Shown piece after piece: positions 1-12,443 of a stretch of DNA of 64,000 nt (position 1 is its first letter; each line of letters begins with the position of its first letter). The stretch comes from Semisulcospira habei. Lineage: Eukaryota; Mollusca; Gastropoda; Semisulcospiridae. A program made the position numbers and the translations under genes. The notes below the pieces were generated by a model. That model was not told where the DNA came from. It did no database searches and saw only the letters and a program-made list of their open reading frames with translations. Where the stretch lies: positions 122,981,375-123,045,374 of the forward strand of contig BTPG01000007.1 of assembly GCA_036245525.1 (NCBI GenBank), in the 5' to 3' direction.

Positions 1-18
1 AAAAAACGTGAAACGGGG

Positions 19-447
19 CGGTCCGTGGCGCAGTGGTTAAGGCGCCTGCCACCAATGCCAAAGGTGCGTGGTTCGATACCGGGTTCCGGCGTGGGACTTT
101 TCTCCTCTGGTAAGTGTCACCGTTAATTCGGGCGGACCGTCGGGGGTTCTTTCTCCGGGTACTCCGGTTCTTCCACCCCCCCCCTATCCCCCCACCCCCC
201 ACACTTCGGTACCGGTCTCAGGCCACTTTACAAATTTCAAATACAAGCGATCAAAAATCTCTGTAACTTCAGTAGCTGACTGGCCCTTCGTTTGTCTTGT
301 ACTGTGTTTGTCTTAAATGGCGTAAATCCGTGTCTGTTTCGTGAGTGTGTATGTTGGGTTTCAGGCGCGGCGCTTTGAGTCGATTTCCCCAAAAATTGAG
401 AAAAAGCGCCTATATAATAACGGTATTATTATTATTATTATTAAAAT
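19..447 (+). repeat. tRNA-derived SINE with ATT tail
   Basis: Positions 19-97 fold like a tRNA head, with an A box (TGGCGCAGTGG) and a B box (GGTTCGATACC). The body ends in a short GCGCTTTGAG...AAAAGCGCC inverted motif followed by (ATT)n. The same 3' motif occurs inverted at 38082-38180, so the tail belongs to a repeated family. Confidence 0.62.
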
Positions 448-475
448 ATATATTTTAAGAAAGAAATGTTTCATT

Positions 476-742
476 TTCACTAAACAAGTTCTAGAGGTAC
501 AATGCTGGTTAACGAACTCCTTTAATATCTCCCTTTTATCTAGCTATATGCAAAATATCTAGTAAAAATAAGAATAATTACGGACTCCAGTATGGATCAA
601 CCGGTTTTTGTGAAACGGCCATTTTTTCGCCAATGAGCATCTTAATAAAAACATCGAAAAAAAGGCCTCGAGATAATTCTTTTAGGGACAATATCCTAAA
701 ATTTCAAGCTTGTCCATCCTCAAACGCGGGCTCTAGTAGCTG

Positions 743-835
<93 letters not shown>

Positions 836-1016
836 CACACACATACGGCGCTTTGGCGCCAAAAAGACGTCTAGGTCTGCGTAGCTAGACGTGACGTCAT
901 TTTTATCTTGTTACTTCTTTGCGAGAAATTTCTGGCCCGCACGCCAAAAACGTCATGTGCATGCTCCAGAATGCGCTCCGACCAGCCCTATTTCAAAGTC
1001 TACAATAAAAATTAAA
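476..1016 (+). repeat. Interspersed repeat X, copy 1
   Basis: This unnamed repeat contains an internal (CA)n tract and the landmark strings CTCGAGATAATTCTTTT and TAGACGTGACGTCA. It reappears in reverse complement at about 62985-63515 near the other end of the window. No coding capacity is visible. Confidence 0.6.
744..833 (+). repeat. (CA)n microsatellite
   Basis: About 45 uninterrupted CA units inside repeat X; the opposite-end copy of the repeat carries only a short (GT)n. Confidence 0.95.
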
Positions 1017-1411
1017 AAAACCAATAAGTCCAGTTTTGTAAAAAGTGATATTCTCATTGTGTTACCGTGATAATCTGGCTTATCGCGAGAGTGGACTTGG
1101 TGTCGTTTTCTTCACACTATCAAGGCGCAAGGAAAAAATATGTACGCAGACCTTATTATCAATCTTATTTTCAACGCAGCTTCAATAACTGACTGCATCT
1201 TAATGTATTGTCTTTGCCTATACACATGCTTACCATGCATAGCCATTCCAGGTGTTCTCGTCCGCGAAATTGGACCTTACGGCGCCCAGCCAAATCACAG
1301 GCGGACCAGCACACGAGGCTGGGCCGCAGTCATCGCTTTGACCATTTCAATGCCGAGAAGACTGGAAAAAAAAAAAATCAACAACCCAACAAAACAAAAC
1401 AAAACAAACAA
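1017..1411. other. Intergenic, no feature recognised
   Basis: I see no gene here. The stretch ends in an A-rich run before the first AAGAGRCATAGATC hairpin. Confidence 0.5.
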
Positions 1412-1502
1412 CAACTGAAAGGGATCCAACTGCAAGAGACATAGATCATTATGAGCCCCCGCAGATGCGGGGGCTCATGAGGATCTATGTCTCTTGTTGA
1501 GC
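1412..1502. repeat. Hairpin repeat, family 2 (ATAGATC type)
   Basis: A near-perfect palindrome in which AACTGCAAGAGACATAGATC on the left is mirrored on the right, with GCCCCCGCAG...GCGGGGGC at the centre. Confidence 0.75.
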
Positions 1503-1914
1503 CCACTTTGTACTGAACCATGTTCTTCGAGCACCTGGGGATCAGTCTTTAAAGTTGAACTAACAAAGGCTGATTTCAGAAACACAGTCTGCGACCATGA
1601 CGCTGCAAAGGGTGAAATTACGAGTGCGGGTTGGTCGGATGGTTAGTTCGGACTGGACTATCTGACTACCCGGCATATGGTCAGGTCAAGCACAGTGATC
1701 CACGGCACCGCCGGAGCGAATGGGCCGGTTATGGGGGGCAGGGACAACTATTGCCTACGGAGTAAGCCCTGAACACTGATCAATTCAACACGCACTGCAA
1801 ATGTGCCACTTTGACCAGAACCTTTCGACAGACATGCCGCTACTGATGATTTCGACTGTTGGGCTGAGTTGCCACATTCCTTCTGCCAATGAAGATAAGT
1901 AGCGGCTAATCTCT

Positions 1915-2035
1915 CTGTTTGTTTGTTTGTCTATTTTGACAAAGGGTATTTACCCGAAATATTAATAAATTGTGTTGTACCCGTCTTTTCTAAGCGTGTT
2001 TCTTTCTCCGTTGGGTACTTCAGTCTTTGTTGGGC
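1915..2035 (+). repeat. Half copy of hairpin family 4
   Basis: It matches the right arm of the palindrome at 15403-15723, including GACAAAGGGTATTTACCCGA and TTCTTTCTCCGTTGGGTAC. The left arm is missing. Confidence 0.65.
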
Positions 2036-2503
2036 TCCCTCGGCCATGTATACTAAAGATGTCGGCGAAAGGCCGACAACTCCAGCTAAAGGAATAGTTC
2101 TTTCCCCTGAGCCCGCAAAACCTAAACGAAGATATCGCACAAACCATGGGTCGATATCTCAATCGGGAGACAATCACAGACTCCGATGCTCCCCTGCGTA
2201 AGGATGTCCATAGAGCTCATCTGTCCCAGCAAAACTTGCGCATTCTCAGGAGCCCTTAGCAGTTGCAAAGACTCATCACAACCTATACCTCTTACAAATG
2301 GAAAGCGTTCGTTTAAAAAACTTATTGCCAGTGAACGTAGATTGTGTGTCTGAATTCTTTGTTAATTCAACGCCAAAGAGCCCCAGCCGTCCACCTATAT
2401 GGTGCCCCGTCTTTGAAATCACTTTCGTGGTGGACACTACTACGCGGTTAAAGCGCTGAACGTTTAACGTTTCCAGCCGTCCAAGGGAGATCGGATACAA
2501 AGT
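2036..2503. other. Intergenic, no gene recognised
   Basis: The sequence up to the next hairpin resembles flanks of other family 2 copies (GTTAATTCAACGCCAAAGAG). Short ORFs here show no similarity that I recognise. Confidence 0.4.
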
Positions 2504-2586
2504 GATGTCAGCAAGAGGCATAGATCCTCATGAGCCCTCGTAACTGCGGGGGCTCATGAGGATCTATGCCTCTTGCAGTTGGGTGG
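2504..2586. repeat. Hairpin repeat, family 2
   Basis: GCAAGAGGCATAGATCCTCA is mirrored across a GAGCCCTCG...GCGGGGGCTC centre. The loop is almost absent. Confidence 0.8.
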
Positions 2587-2737
2587 TTTTCAGTTTTTCT
2601 CGGCCGTAAAGAAGTAAAACAGCGTGTGTATAGACCAATGGATTTTCGGAGGGAAACAGAAATGCGGTTGGTACACCATCGGACATCAAAGACAATCAGT
2701 GTACATAGAGCCAATGTTGTTTCCCAGTCCCAGCAAG

Positions 2738-2798
2738 ATGCTTAGATTCTCACGAGCCCCAGCAGGTGCAGGAGCTCTCGAGAATCCACGCCTTTGAT
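2738..2798. repeat. Diverged hairpin repeat, family 2
   Basis: A degraded palindrome (GATTCTCACGAGCCCC versus GGAGCTCTCGAGAATCC) with several arm mismatches. Confidence 0.55.
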
Positions 2799-3068
2799 AG
2801 TCAGTGAGAAAAGCCGCGTCGATTAGTGATCGAAACGGTCCACACCGACCAAAGGCGATGCTTTCCTGCGCTCTTGGGCAACGCCACCGAGTTCCGTCTT
2901 TGATATCGCCATGTTTGCCTAATTGATGTCATTCAGGAGATGACGTCATAAGACGGATTATTGCCTGCTGAAAGAAGTAACCCAGATATGTACAGTGCTT
3001 AGGCATTTTCGTCAGTGAGGGGTGGGGGTTCGAAGAATGCGGGGCGGGGCGGAGAGGTGATGGAGGCA

Positions 3069-3149
3069 GTGTGTGTGTGTGTGTCTGTATGCGCGCGCGC
3101 GTGCTTGCGAGCGTGCGTGCGTGCGCGTGTGTGTGTGTGTGTGTGTGTA

Positions 3150-3193
<44 letters not shown>
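3069..3193 (+). repeat. (GT)n microsatellite with GC-rich interruption
   Basis: Two GT blocks are separated by GCGCGCGCGTGCTTGCGAGC. The long His/Thr-type ORFs on the minus strand here are artefacts of the repeat. Confidence 0.9.
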
Positions 3194-3196
<3 letters not shown>

Positions 3197-3320
3197 GGTA
3201 GGGGGGTCGGGGGGGGGGGGAGGTGACTTGATGAGGACTGGGGTGTGAACAGTGACACAGGAAAGTCTTTCTGCTGTTCCTCCACTGAATTTTTGTTCAG
3301 TCATTTCTCTTCGCAAAAAC

Positions 3321-3480
3321 AAACAGCCCAACGAAGAAAGAAACACGCTCAGAAAGCGACAGTTACAACACGAATGTGTTGTAACTGTCTTTTCTAAGCG
3401 CTTGTCTCTCTTCGTTGGCCTGTTCTCTGCATTTTACACGCTCTGCAGTCACCTGTTTGGTCTGGACTCATAATCTTGTC
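3321..3480. repeat. Hairpin repeat, family 4
   Basis: GAAAGAAACACGCTCAGAAA and AACTGTCTTTTCTAAGCGC form inverted arms around ACAACACGAATGTGTTGT. The right flank ends in the family's GCAGTCACCTG...GGTCTGGAC terminus. Confidence 0.7.
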
Positions 3481-3617
3481 CTTTGACGCAAGTTCCCTGC
3501 CGATCTACACTCACGATATTTCCACACGGTGTGTACCTTAGACAGAGTAGACTATCAGGCTTTTCGCCCATCGATTGAAACCGCACAAGTGGAAAGATGC
3601 AACTCTTCCAGTCAATC

Positions 3618-3695
3618 CTCAAGTCTGCAAGAGGCATAGATTCTCATGAGCTCCAGCTTCGCAGTGGCTCATGAGAATCTATGCCTCTTGCTCAC
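3618..3695. repeat. Hairpin repeat, family 2
   Basis: GCAAGAGGCATAGATTCTCA is mirrored by TGAGAATCTATGCCTCTTGC, with an imperfect GC-rich centre. Confidence 0.78.
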
Positions 3696-3965
3696 GAAAG
3701 ATTGGCTCTAATTACGTCCTCAAACGGAGGAGAGTGTGGGGGTTTAGATTTGCTACTTATTTCGATCTGTTCCTCTCTCAACATTTGACAATGATAGATT
3801 AGGTGTTACTATGTAATTTCACGTGGCTGTAAATGCGTCAGAACAAATCGACCTACACTACAGGCGTCGGAGTGTGAGTCTCGGTGAACGTAGCTGATGC
3901 ATATTTGCATTCCTGACGTCCTTAGAAATCAACCATACACAGCCAACTCGCCCACTCTCACACAA

Positions 3966-4625
<660 letters not shown>

Positions 4626-4859
4626 ACCAAACTTTACAGTGAAAGGGCTCAAGGCTAGCTGTTAGTGTGACCGCTAAATGACCTAACACCAAGATACACA
4701 TCCACTGTTATTGCCGTTGGGTGTTCGTAGTTCCAGAGTTCAAGAATAAATATTTCAAACGTAATTCTGTCCATTTCTGTCACTGCATTGTTGGGGGTTA
4801 CAATTGATGGGCTCAGTGAGCTGATGGGCTCAGAGACCACCCTGAGGGTTCGAAAGCCC

Positions 4860-4960
4860 TGGCAAAAGTTATTTAATAATAAAGAGCATTTATATCGCCG
4901 CTAAATCCCCAGGATCAGTGGGCTCTAAGCGCGGTACAGCAACGACAAACGAATTAAAAC
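4860..4960 (-). repeat. Short SINE-tail-like repeat
   Basis: TTTAATAATAAAGAGCATTT is followed by a sequence with GCGCGGTAC. It resembles the AAT-tailed, GCGC-containing ends at 38082 and 62785, probably a related tail on another SINE family. Confidence 0.35.
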
Positions 4961-5344
4961 ATGACGATACTTTATTGTACAGAAATACTAAACAAGATGG
5001 GATGAACCATAACCCACAAAGTCCCTTCTATATGAGAGCTGTCTTCGCTGTCACTGAAGGGTGACTTTTGTCTTTGACTTGATTCTGATGTTGAAATATC
5101 TCCTTCTGAAAAAGTCTCGCAGATGTGCCAATGCGTCATAGTGAACTCTAGAAGGGGCACGCGCAGTGTACACTCGTCATTGGTTTGTCAAACGTCATAT
5201 ATCATGACGTATTTTATGTTTTTACGTAATTTTATATTTAACGTGATATGAGATTCGCTTTTGCTTCAAGACTTGGGAAAATGATGAAAGCGCGTCGACG
5301 TGTGTCGCGGTATGCGTGTGCGTATGCGTGTTTGCATGCGCGCG

Positions 5345-5420
5345 CTGCAAACATCCTCAAGAGGCATATATGTTCATGCGCCCTCCGGGCACTTGAGGAT
5401 CTATGCCTCTTGAAGATGCG
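5345..5420. repeat. Hairpin repeat, family 2 (inside the 1.5-kb element)
   Basis: CAAGAGGCATATATGTTCAT and ATGCCTCTTG arms surround a GCGCCCTCCGGGC centre. The position is conserved in the second copy of the host element (45597-45660), so it belongs to that element. Confidence 0.6.
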
Positions 5421-5783
5421 CGCACATGTGTCATTGGTTTGTCAAAGGTCATTTATCATGACGTATTTTTGTTTTTACCTAATTTATATTAACGTGATAT
5501 GAGTTTCGTTTTCACTTCAAGACTTGGGAAATGGTGACAAAACTAGAATTTCACGGTACAATTTCAGTCTTGCTATAATTTGTATGAAATCAGGTTGACT
5601 TTACCTAGCTACATGCTATACGAAGTACACCTGCAGGTTCTTGTGAAAGCGCGTCGATGTGTGTGTTTGCGTGTGCGTGTGCGTGTGAGTGCGCGTGTGC
5701 GTGTGCGTGAGTGCATGCGCGCGCTCCAAACATCCTCAAGAGGCATAGATGTTCATGCGCCCTCCGGAGATGCGCGCATGTGT

Positions 5784-5787
<4 letters not shown>

Positions 5788-5869
<82 letters not shown>
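5788..5869 (+). repeat. (GA)n microsatellite
   Basis: About 40 GA units within the 1.5-kb element. The copy at 45 kb has only short CT-rich stretches at this place. Confidence 0.93.
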
Positions 5870-5872
<3 letters not shown>

Positions 5873-6527
5873 ACGTCATATTTAGAGTATCAGTGTCTGC
5901 GTGGTGACGGAGTTTTCACCGGCAATGTCTGACTTTCTCTAGAAGTGAAGTTTAAAAAAAAAAACAACTGTTTTAATTCTTTTCTGAAAAGAATTAATTT
6001 TTATTAAAGAAGTTGAAAGGATACAAAACTGGCTAACAAACTCATCTAATGTCTTTCTCCAAACTAGCTATATGGCAAAAGTTCAAGTAAATATGACAAA
6101 AATTACGGAATATAATCTGGGTCAACCGACTTCCTATAAACGGTTGTTTATGTCTTCAATGAGACATTAGTTACAATATGCTCGGAGGCTCTCTTAGCCA
6201 CCCACTTAAGAAAGTATTTCAGTCGCCAGGTTTCAAGCTTGTGTGTACAGAAATATCAGAGATTCTCTTGTTTACATACATGCGCACATACATACATACG
6301 CACATGTCATACGTACATACGGCGCTTCGCGTCAAAATGATGTACGTTCAGCAGCGAGGTTAGCCTAACTAGACATGACGTAATTTTTATCGTGTTACTT
6401 CAATTGTTAGAGTTTTAACCTGCCCACCTTTGACATCAGGGCATGCTATTAAATTCTCCCCACCGCGACCGGTCTTAAAATGTCCCTTCTATAAATAGAA
6501 GGGACTTTAAAGACATACTAGACACGC

Positions 6528-6649
6528 ATAGAAAAGACAGGCACAACACAATCGTGTTGAGATTTGCCTTTCTAAGCGTGTTTCTTTCTTTATCGGGATT
6601 TTTTTTTCACTTCACACGATTGGCAGTCACCTTTTTTGATCTGGCTTTA
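6528..6649. repeat. Hairpin repeat, family 4
   Basis: A shortened copy with AGAAAAGACAGGCACAACAC and the right arm TTTGCCTTTCTAAGCGTG. It ends in the TTAA that also starts the next family 2 element. Confidence 0.6.
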
Positions 6650-6857
6650 ACCCGGGGTAAGACGAACGCTAGCCACCTGCAAGAGACATAAATCCTCATG
6701 AGCCCCCGCAGTCGCGGGGGCTTACGCGAATTTATGTCTATTGTTAGTCTTGTGTAATTCATTGTATCCATGCACATGTATTCTTCACGTGAATGTCCGT
6801 CAGTGTGCACTGGTTTCAGACGCGAAATTCGCGTCCACAGGCACTCAAGGGGTTAAT
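6646..6857. repeat. Full family 2 element with TTAA ends
   Basis: It starts TTAACCCGGGG and ends AAGGGGTTAA. The central palindrome is at 6678-6748 (CTGCAAGAGACATAAATCCT). Confidence 0.68.
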
Positions 6858-6888
6858 ACTTCATTGTCACAAGGAAATTAGCTGTGGG

Positions 6889-6914
6889 TTTTTTTTTTTT
6901 TTTTTTTTTTTTTT
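6889..6914 (+). repeat. Poly-T tract
   Basis: An uninterrupted run of about 26 T. Confidence 0.95.
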
Positions 6915-7684
6915 AATCTGTCAAGAGTTTTCCCCAAGAACGGAAGTCTTGTTGTTTCTTGTCTTGTTTTAGGAGGTAATTTATGCATATACTGGTCTGT
7001 GTCATTGGGCTTTACGTCTTTTAAGCTGTATCATAGATCACACATCAACACACATATTACAAATGTTATGAAATGGAGAGAGGGTGGAGGGGTGTGGGGG
7101 GTGGAGGAGGTGGGGGGGGGGGGAGTCTGAGGATTACCCCCCGTCGACTGCATCAGCAGCAATAGCAACAAGCCCATCATTGCTTGTGGATGGGCCTATA
7201 TGCGCCAGACAAAATACGGTTCCGCGAGAGATCACGGTATATATACTCACTGAATAGCACAATACAGAAGTGCGTGTTAATACGTATACAAAAATATGGT
7301 GTCTGCGAGTGAGCCCTCGCGCACACGGTACTATACTCAGTAACAAAATACTGAGGCCATATCAATACACACTTGTCAGTGTCTCTGGAGGGATCGTGGA
7401 TTGGTAGCACAGCCGAACTCATTTGGAACCATGTCTCTTGCTTTTATCATTTGGATCTATGTACCTCAGGTTCAGAAGGTCACTGTATTCAGTCCACGAT
7501 ATGAACGTAATCGACAAAAGAAATGCACTTTCCCTATATCTTAAAATCGATTTTGGACGAAGTAAAATTGCAGCAAAATAAAGTTTCATTACCAATGTTT
7601 GCCTCCTCAATCATAAGCTCAAGTCGAAACCCCCACTAACATCCTCTGCCTGAGTTAATGCGAGCAAAATGATGGGGTCATTAC
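6915..7684. other. Intergenic, nothing recognised
   Basis: It contains a G-rich run near 7096-7121. The short minus-strand ORFs have no recognisable domains. Confidence 0.45.
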
Positions 7685-7763
7685 CTACCTGCAAGAGGCA
7701 TAGATTCTCATGTGCCCCTGCGGATGCAGGGGCACATGAGAATTTATGCCTCTTGCAGAATCC
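7685..7763. repeat. Hairpin repeat, family 2
   Basis: A near-perfect palindrome: CTGCAAGAGGCATAGATTCT is mirrored across GCCCCTGCGGATGCAGGGGC. Confidence 0.8.
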
Positions 7764-7856
7764 GCCGTAAAGCACGTGATAAATTTTTGCTTGTTAGATC
7801 CGTAGTGACGCATTCCTGCAAACGCCAAGCTCATTATCAGTGTTGACACTCAAGGG

Positions 7857-7932
7857 CCTGCAAGAGGCCGGCATAGATTCTCATGAGCCCATGCTTTGCA
7901 GGGGCTCGTGAAAATCTACGTCTATTGCAGAT
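7857..7932. repeat. Hairpin repeat, family 2
   Basis: The second copy within 100 bp. A small insertion (GGCC) interrupts the left arm, and the right arm is diverged. Confidence 0.7.
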
Positions 7933-8350
7933 GGAAGTCATGTACACAGGGACTGCGTGTTACATTTCGCATCATTACGCAAGGTTGCCAACGAAGCTTA
8001 GTATTGACTTTTGCAAAGTCCGACCAAATCTGGCTCCAGACGGTAATCGTCTTATTTGGCGCGGAGATTCGTGTTTGCTGTGCCTAAAATGATTAAGTTT
8101 CTAAACAAAGACCAAAGTGTTTAATCATTCTGTTCAGAGAAGGGAAAAACGTGATCCCATGAACAAACACAGACGGACTGTCCAAAATCGGTTCAAATGA
8201 AGGAGGTGGGAGACAGTTGTTGATGGGGTTGAATGTTTCAGTTAGGAATTTTTGTTCCTTTTGTTGTTTTAGTAATCAGCTGCACTGCGGGGTGTCATAC
8301 TACGCTACGCACAGTTATGTAAAACCGCTATAAAGAAAAAGGGGGTTTTC
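7933..8350. other. Intergenic, nothing recognised
   Basis: Plain single-copy-looking sequence with no supported gene. Confidence 0.4.
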
Positions 8351-8580
8351 TTAACCCATTTAACACCACGGCCGCATTTACCAAATTTTGGAAGCGTTAT
8401 CTGACGACTAAGTGCCACTAGCAGGAGACGGATTGACTGACCATGATAACTCAAGGGTACTGCTAGATTAGCATGGCGCCTGATGGCGCCAAGCTAATCT
8501 GGCACTACCTTTGAATTATCATTGTCAATGCATCTCCTGCTGTAGGGCGTTGGCCCGCCGTTGGGGCTAAATGGGATCAG
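8351..8580. repeat. Hairpin repeat, family 1 (GCTTGGCGCC type)
   Basis: The left end is TTAACCCATTTAACACC. The palindromic arms are AGTGCCAGATTAGC-like around TGGCGCC. The right end has lost its TTAA (AAATGGGATC). Confidence 0.72.
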
Positions 8581-8929
8581 TAACGGTTCCCGGCAATCAC
8601 GGATGAAAAAAGACTGACCGTTCCAATACAAATGAAGTGTTTGTGTTCGAATCTAAATGGACATAAGTTACAAGATGGACAATGATTTAGCTGTCTTACA
8701 GTTACTGCTAAGTGGAAAGGTGTGTGTGTGTGTGTGTGTGCTCTTGCTTGTCTGCTTGATTGCCGCGGGTATCTGTTCTGATCTTTTAGTGCATGTTTGT
8801 GTTTAGGTTCATACATTAAAATATTCAGAAATGACATTCAATATTCAATTAAAATCAAACTAGGGAGAGCAACTAAACATAGTAAGAGTGAAGCCTTACA
8901 GATTACATTTTGTTACATGCTCTACTCAT

Positions 8930-10440
8930 TGTATTAAGCATGTGTAATTTTCCGGACGAGCAAATCCTGCTCCAACATGCAAACTATATCTAGCTTCTTT
9001 CCGTATCTATATTTACCAACACACATTTTGGCGACAAGTATAATATGGTTAATAACTTTCACGTCACTATTCTGCATGTTGTCAACTTCAAAGCCAAATA
9101 ACACATCTTTTGCAGTTAACTGAAGAGCGATAGAGGTTAGTCTTTGAATATGTTTTGTTGCGCTTTCCCAGAGTTTACGAATTTTATTACAGGACCAAAA
9201 GAAATGTTCTATGTAATCTTTGTCATCACAAAAGTCGCATTTTTCAGAAGTCTTAATGCCCATTTTATGCAGAAGAATATTTGTAGGATATATATTATGA
9301 AGTATTTTCCAATGTAATAATCGCAGCCTTGTTTCTTTTACACATTTTTCCGCTACAGACCAGTGTGCATTTGACAGAGTAACACCACACTTTCTCTGCC
9401 AGAAGGACAATGCTCTAGGCACCACCGTACTTGCCGTTACCAGAGATAAGCGGATAGCACGGGGTGCATACCGCAAAGCCTCCATATAGTTGCGTGGTAC
9501 AAAAAATACGCCAGGCTCCACGCGAGCCATACGTGCCCTAAGGGCCGTACACAAAGCGTTATATTCAAACAGCCGGCAAGGCTTGTTGCCGACCATTTGA
9601 CATATTTGAGGAAAAGATATGATATCACCATCAGACAAGACATCGTCTACAAAGCAAACACCAGCACGCACCCAATCTCTAAAAAACAAACTCTTATGCT
9701 TATACATAATTTCAGAATTGTTCCACAAACATTGGTTTTTAAGCTGAAGGGGGAAATCATCTTTTGGTAAAATAATATTCTTATTATCACACCATGTTGT
9801 CAATACGTCCCTCCAAAAAACACTTTAAATCAACCGCAGGCCCGCAAAATGCTTGGCTGCTACATTAGAATGAAAACATGCATACTCTTTGCCCAATGCA
9901 GCGGACATGTAACGCGGAATAATTTTCCATTTTTCATAGCCGTTATGTTGAATTCTGTGACCATGACAACAAAAATGAAGCCTGCATATCATGGACATTA
10001 ATCATCTTCAGACCAGCATTCTCTGTACCGTTACACATAATACTTCTTTTAACCTTTTCAAAGGCCCGAGTATTGGCATTTCTCTTTTTCCAGATAAATC
10101 TGAACAACAGTGTATTAAGCTTATTCAGCATGTCTCTCGGGGCAGACAGTGATTGTAATACATATGTAAACTGCGACAATAAAAGTGATTTAACAATACA
10201 TATTTTCCCTGTGATACTAAGATTTCTTTTGGACCATGCTGATATAGTTCTTCGTACTTTATCCAGTCTGTATAGCCAGTTATCCTCAATACTCGAGGCA
10301 GGTATGTCACTGCCGAAAACAATTCCCAAAATTTTTAGACGTTTTTTTCCAAGTGATTCCGTATGGTTTTTCATGACAGTCTTTCAAAGAGCCAAGCCAC
10401 ATGGCCTCAGTTTTCTTTCTGTTCATTTGCAAACATGACC
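8930..10440 (-). pseudogene. 5'-truncated L1-like LINE ORF2 remnant
   Basis: Read on the minus strand, 10374-9943 encodes the end of an L1/Tx1-type reverse transcriptase (LKILGIVFGSDI, SLLLSQFTYVLQSL, LLFRFIWKKR). Then 9803-8934 encodes the C-terminal domain with a zinc-knuckle-like CDFC-x7-H-x4-C motif. Frameshifts near 10375 and stops between the two parts break the ORF. The catalytic part of the RT is missing upstream, so it is a dead 5'-truncated copy. The element ends were not resolved. Confidence 0.82.
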
Positions 10441-10456
10441 GTTACTACAACCTATT

Positions 10457-10474
10457 CCCCCCCCCCCCCCCCCC
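10457..10474 (+). repeat. Poly-C tract
   Basis: A C-run directly beyond the truncated end of the L1 remnant. Confidence 0.9.
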
Positions 10475-10599
10475 TCTTTTCTATGCCCTGAATGTCAAGA
10501 GGAAACACTACACTGAATCATTTTTTTTTGTTTGTTTACAGAGGCTATAGTTAGGTATTGTCACAGTACTTGATTTGTTTTGTTCTTGATTTGTTCATC

Positions 10600-11300
10600 G
10601 TGCAAAGGGTACGCCGCTGTAAGGGGTGGAGGTAGGCGGCGGGAACTCAACTGAAGGAACTTGACTAGGCTGAATTCAGTTTGGGAGTGCCGGGTGATGG
10701 GGGTGGCCAGGGTGGGTGTGCACGGCGGGAGAGTGCTTGTGGACAAGCTCAGTTGTCATAATTATCAGTTCACTGAGTTGTCGGACCCGCGTCAGTCATG
10801 GGGCGCAGCCGGAGCCTGGACTACCGGAGATGCGGTTATTCGTTGGGGTGAGCCGAGGCCGGATAGGCCTAGAGGGGGTGGGGGAGGGGGGGGGGGCTGG
10901 CCGGTTTCAAGCGAGCACAGGCATGACTCGACTGTCATCAGTGTTACTTTCCAGCCCCCTCCCCCTCCCCCTCCCCCCACCGGGCCAAACTTGAAGGCCG
11001 AAAATGAAATCCGTATGGAATAAATAATAATAATAAAAAACTGACAGAAAACTGAAGGCGGGGGTGGGGGCAGGGGGGAGGGGGGGGGGGCGGGAGAAGG
11101 ATGCCGCCGGGCGACGATGATGATCCGGCCGGGACTGAGCATGTACCGTCCGAAGTAACTATTTCACGCAAACGGCCCATGATCACAGCGGGCGGTACAG
11201 CAATGACCGACTCCGACACTGAATCAAGTTACTACAGGGCCCCGGGAGGCCGGGGCCGGAGGAGGAGGGGGTAGGAGAGGATGGCGAGGCTATCGTCGTC
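10600..11300 (+). other. GC-rich block with a 57-codon ORF
   Basis: GC and CpG content is clearly higher than in the surroundings. At 11101-11274 an ORF starts MPPGDDDDPAG and ends in an Arg/Gly-rich GGRGRRRRG. It could be a CpG-island-like promoter of the transporter, a host 5' exon, or the start of a LINE ORF1. I do not recognise the protein. Confidence 0.3.
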
Positions 11301-12443
11301 CGGCCTGGAAACGTCAACATAAGCAAAATCTTGATTTTTTTGGCCGAGGTTTGGAGTCCTACGCCACTGTCGGTCCAACTGAGCGGATAACGCAAGGGAG
11401 CTAATACACACATTTATGAACATTTGCAAGATGTTGAGCAATTGCTTCCCTGTCATTATTTTTCCTCGGTAGACAACATACAAGTACAAGTATAAATAAA
11501 CTGCGAGCTAAGTACAGAACAGAACGCTCATTGCACACGCACGCATGGTAAATGTTGAGCATAATAGAATGTTCATGTTGTGCAGACTAACATACGCAAT
11601 CAACACAGTGACCTGACTTTACCGACAGAGGACGCCTCAGTCGGGCTAACTTGGACTTATTCCGTTTGTAAATATACGTCGACTCAGAAATCAGCTGATG
11701 AAACCTCTTTTATGAAAGAGCGTGGAGGCCGCGTTATATCATCCAAATGCCTCCCAGCACACATGGTCCAGTGTCTTTTGCCACCGCGGTTGTAGCAATC
11801 TCAGAGTGTGGAAGATTTCAGAGGACTGACGAGATTAGATGATCGGCTAGGCAGGCAAAATAGAACAGTACAAATCAGAGCTGCTGGCTTTATGTTGCTT
11901 GTGTAGGTCGGTTTGCGTAAGAGTAACCGGATCTTCGTTTGGCCTGTCAGAGAACAGGGACAGGTATGTGTACACACTCAGAGATAAACAAGTGCATTTG
12001 CACTGTAATATCTGACCTAACCGACATATCTTCTGAAGCAGAACCAAGAGAATAGTCAGTGAACTACTGACAGTGCTGCCGAAATAGTGTCGTCGGTTTC
12101 AGTACTAATCATTGCAGTGTTTAGCAAGTCTTGGTCAGGTCTTCAACGTGCATGTATGTAACAGCAAAATCATTGTGTTGCTAGAACTTATAGTGTCTTT
12201 TCACTCTTTTGTCTGTAACTATTTTAATCAGTGAGCTTTTGTAAAAATTAAAAAAAATCCCATATTTGGGAGTTATTTTCTGAAGACCACATTACAGTTT
12301 AGGGGACAGATCAACGATGATAGTACACGTTTGATGCCAAATAGCTTGGTGCCACCATTGCTAGTCTAACACCACTCTTGAAATGTCATTGTAACTTTGT
12401 TGATCCATATCTTGTTGCAGTGTGCAAAGACTCAGTAAAGTAG
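11301..12443. other. Intergenic or 5' flank, nothing recognised
   Basis: No repeat family or exon was recognised. A non-coding first exon of the transporter could lie here. Confidence 0.35.

Larger units (their letters stand above)
5019..6507 (+). mobile_element. 1.5-kb inverted-repeat element, copy 1
   Basis: It is bounded by AAGTCCCTTCTAT on the left and ATAGAAGGGACTT on the right. A reverse-complement relative lies at 44933-46310. It contains an internal tandem duplication of about 255 bp (CATTGGTTTGTCAAA units at about 5180 and 5430), two family 2 hairpins (5345-5420 and a half copy at 5735-5780) and a (GA)n tract. No transposase ORF is visible, so it is probably a nonautonomous DNA element. 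Confidence 0.62.

Noticed and set aside
19..97. A functional tRNA gene at the window start
   Set aside because: A and B boxes are present, but the middle cannot form a normal anticodon arm, and the sequence continues into a SINE body with an ATT tail.
5580..5885. 101-codon ORF ending in Arg-Glu repeats
   Set aside because: It is a translation of the (GA)n tract inside the 1.5-kb element.
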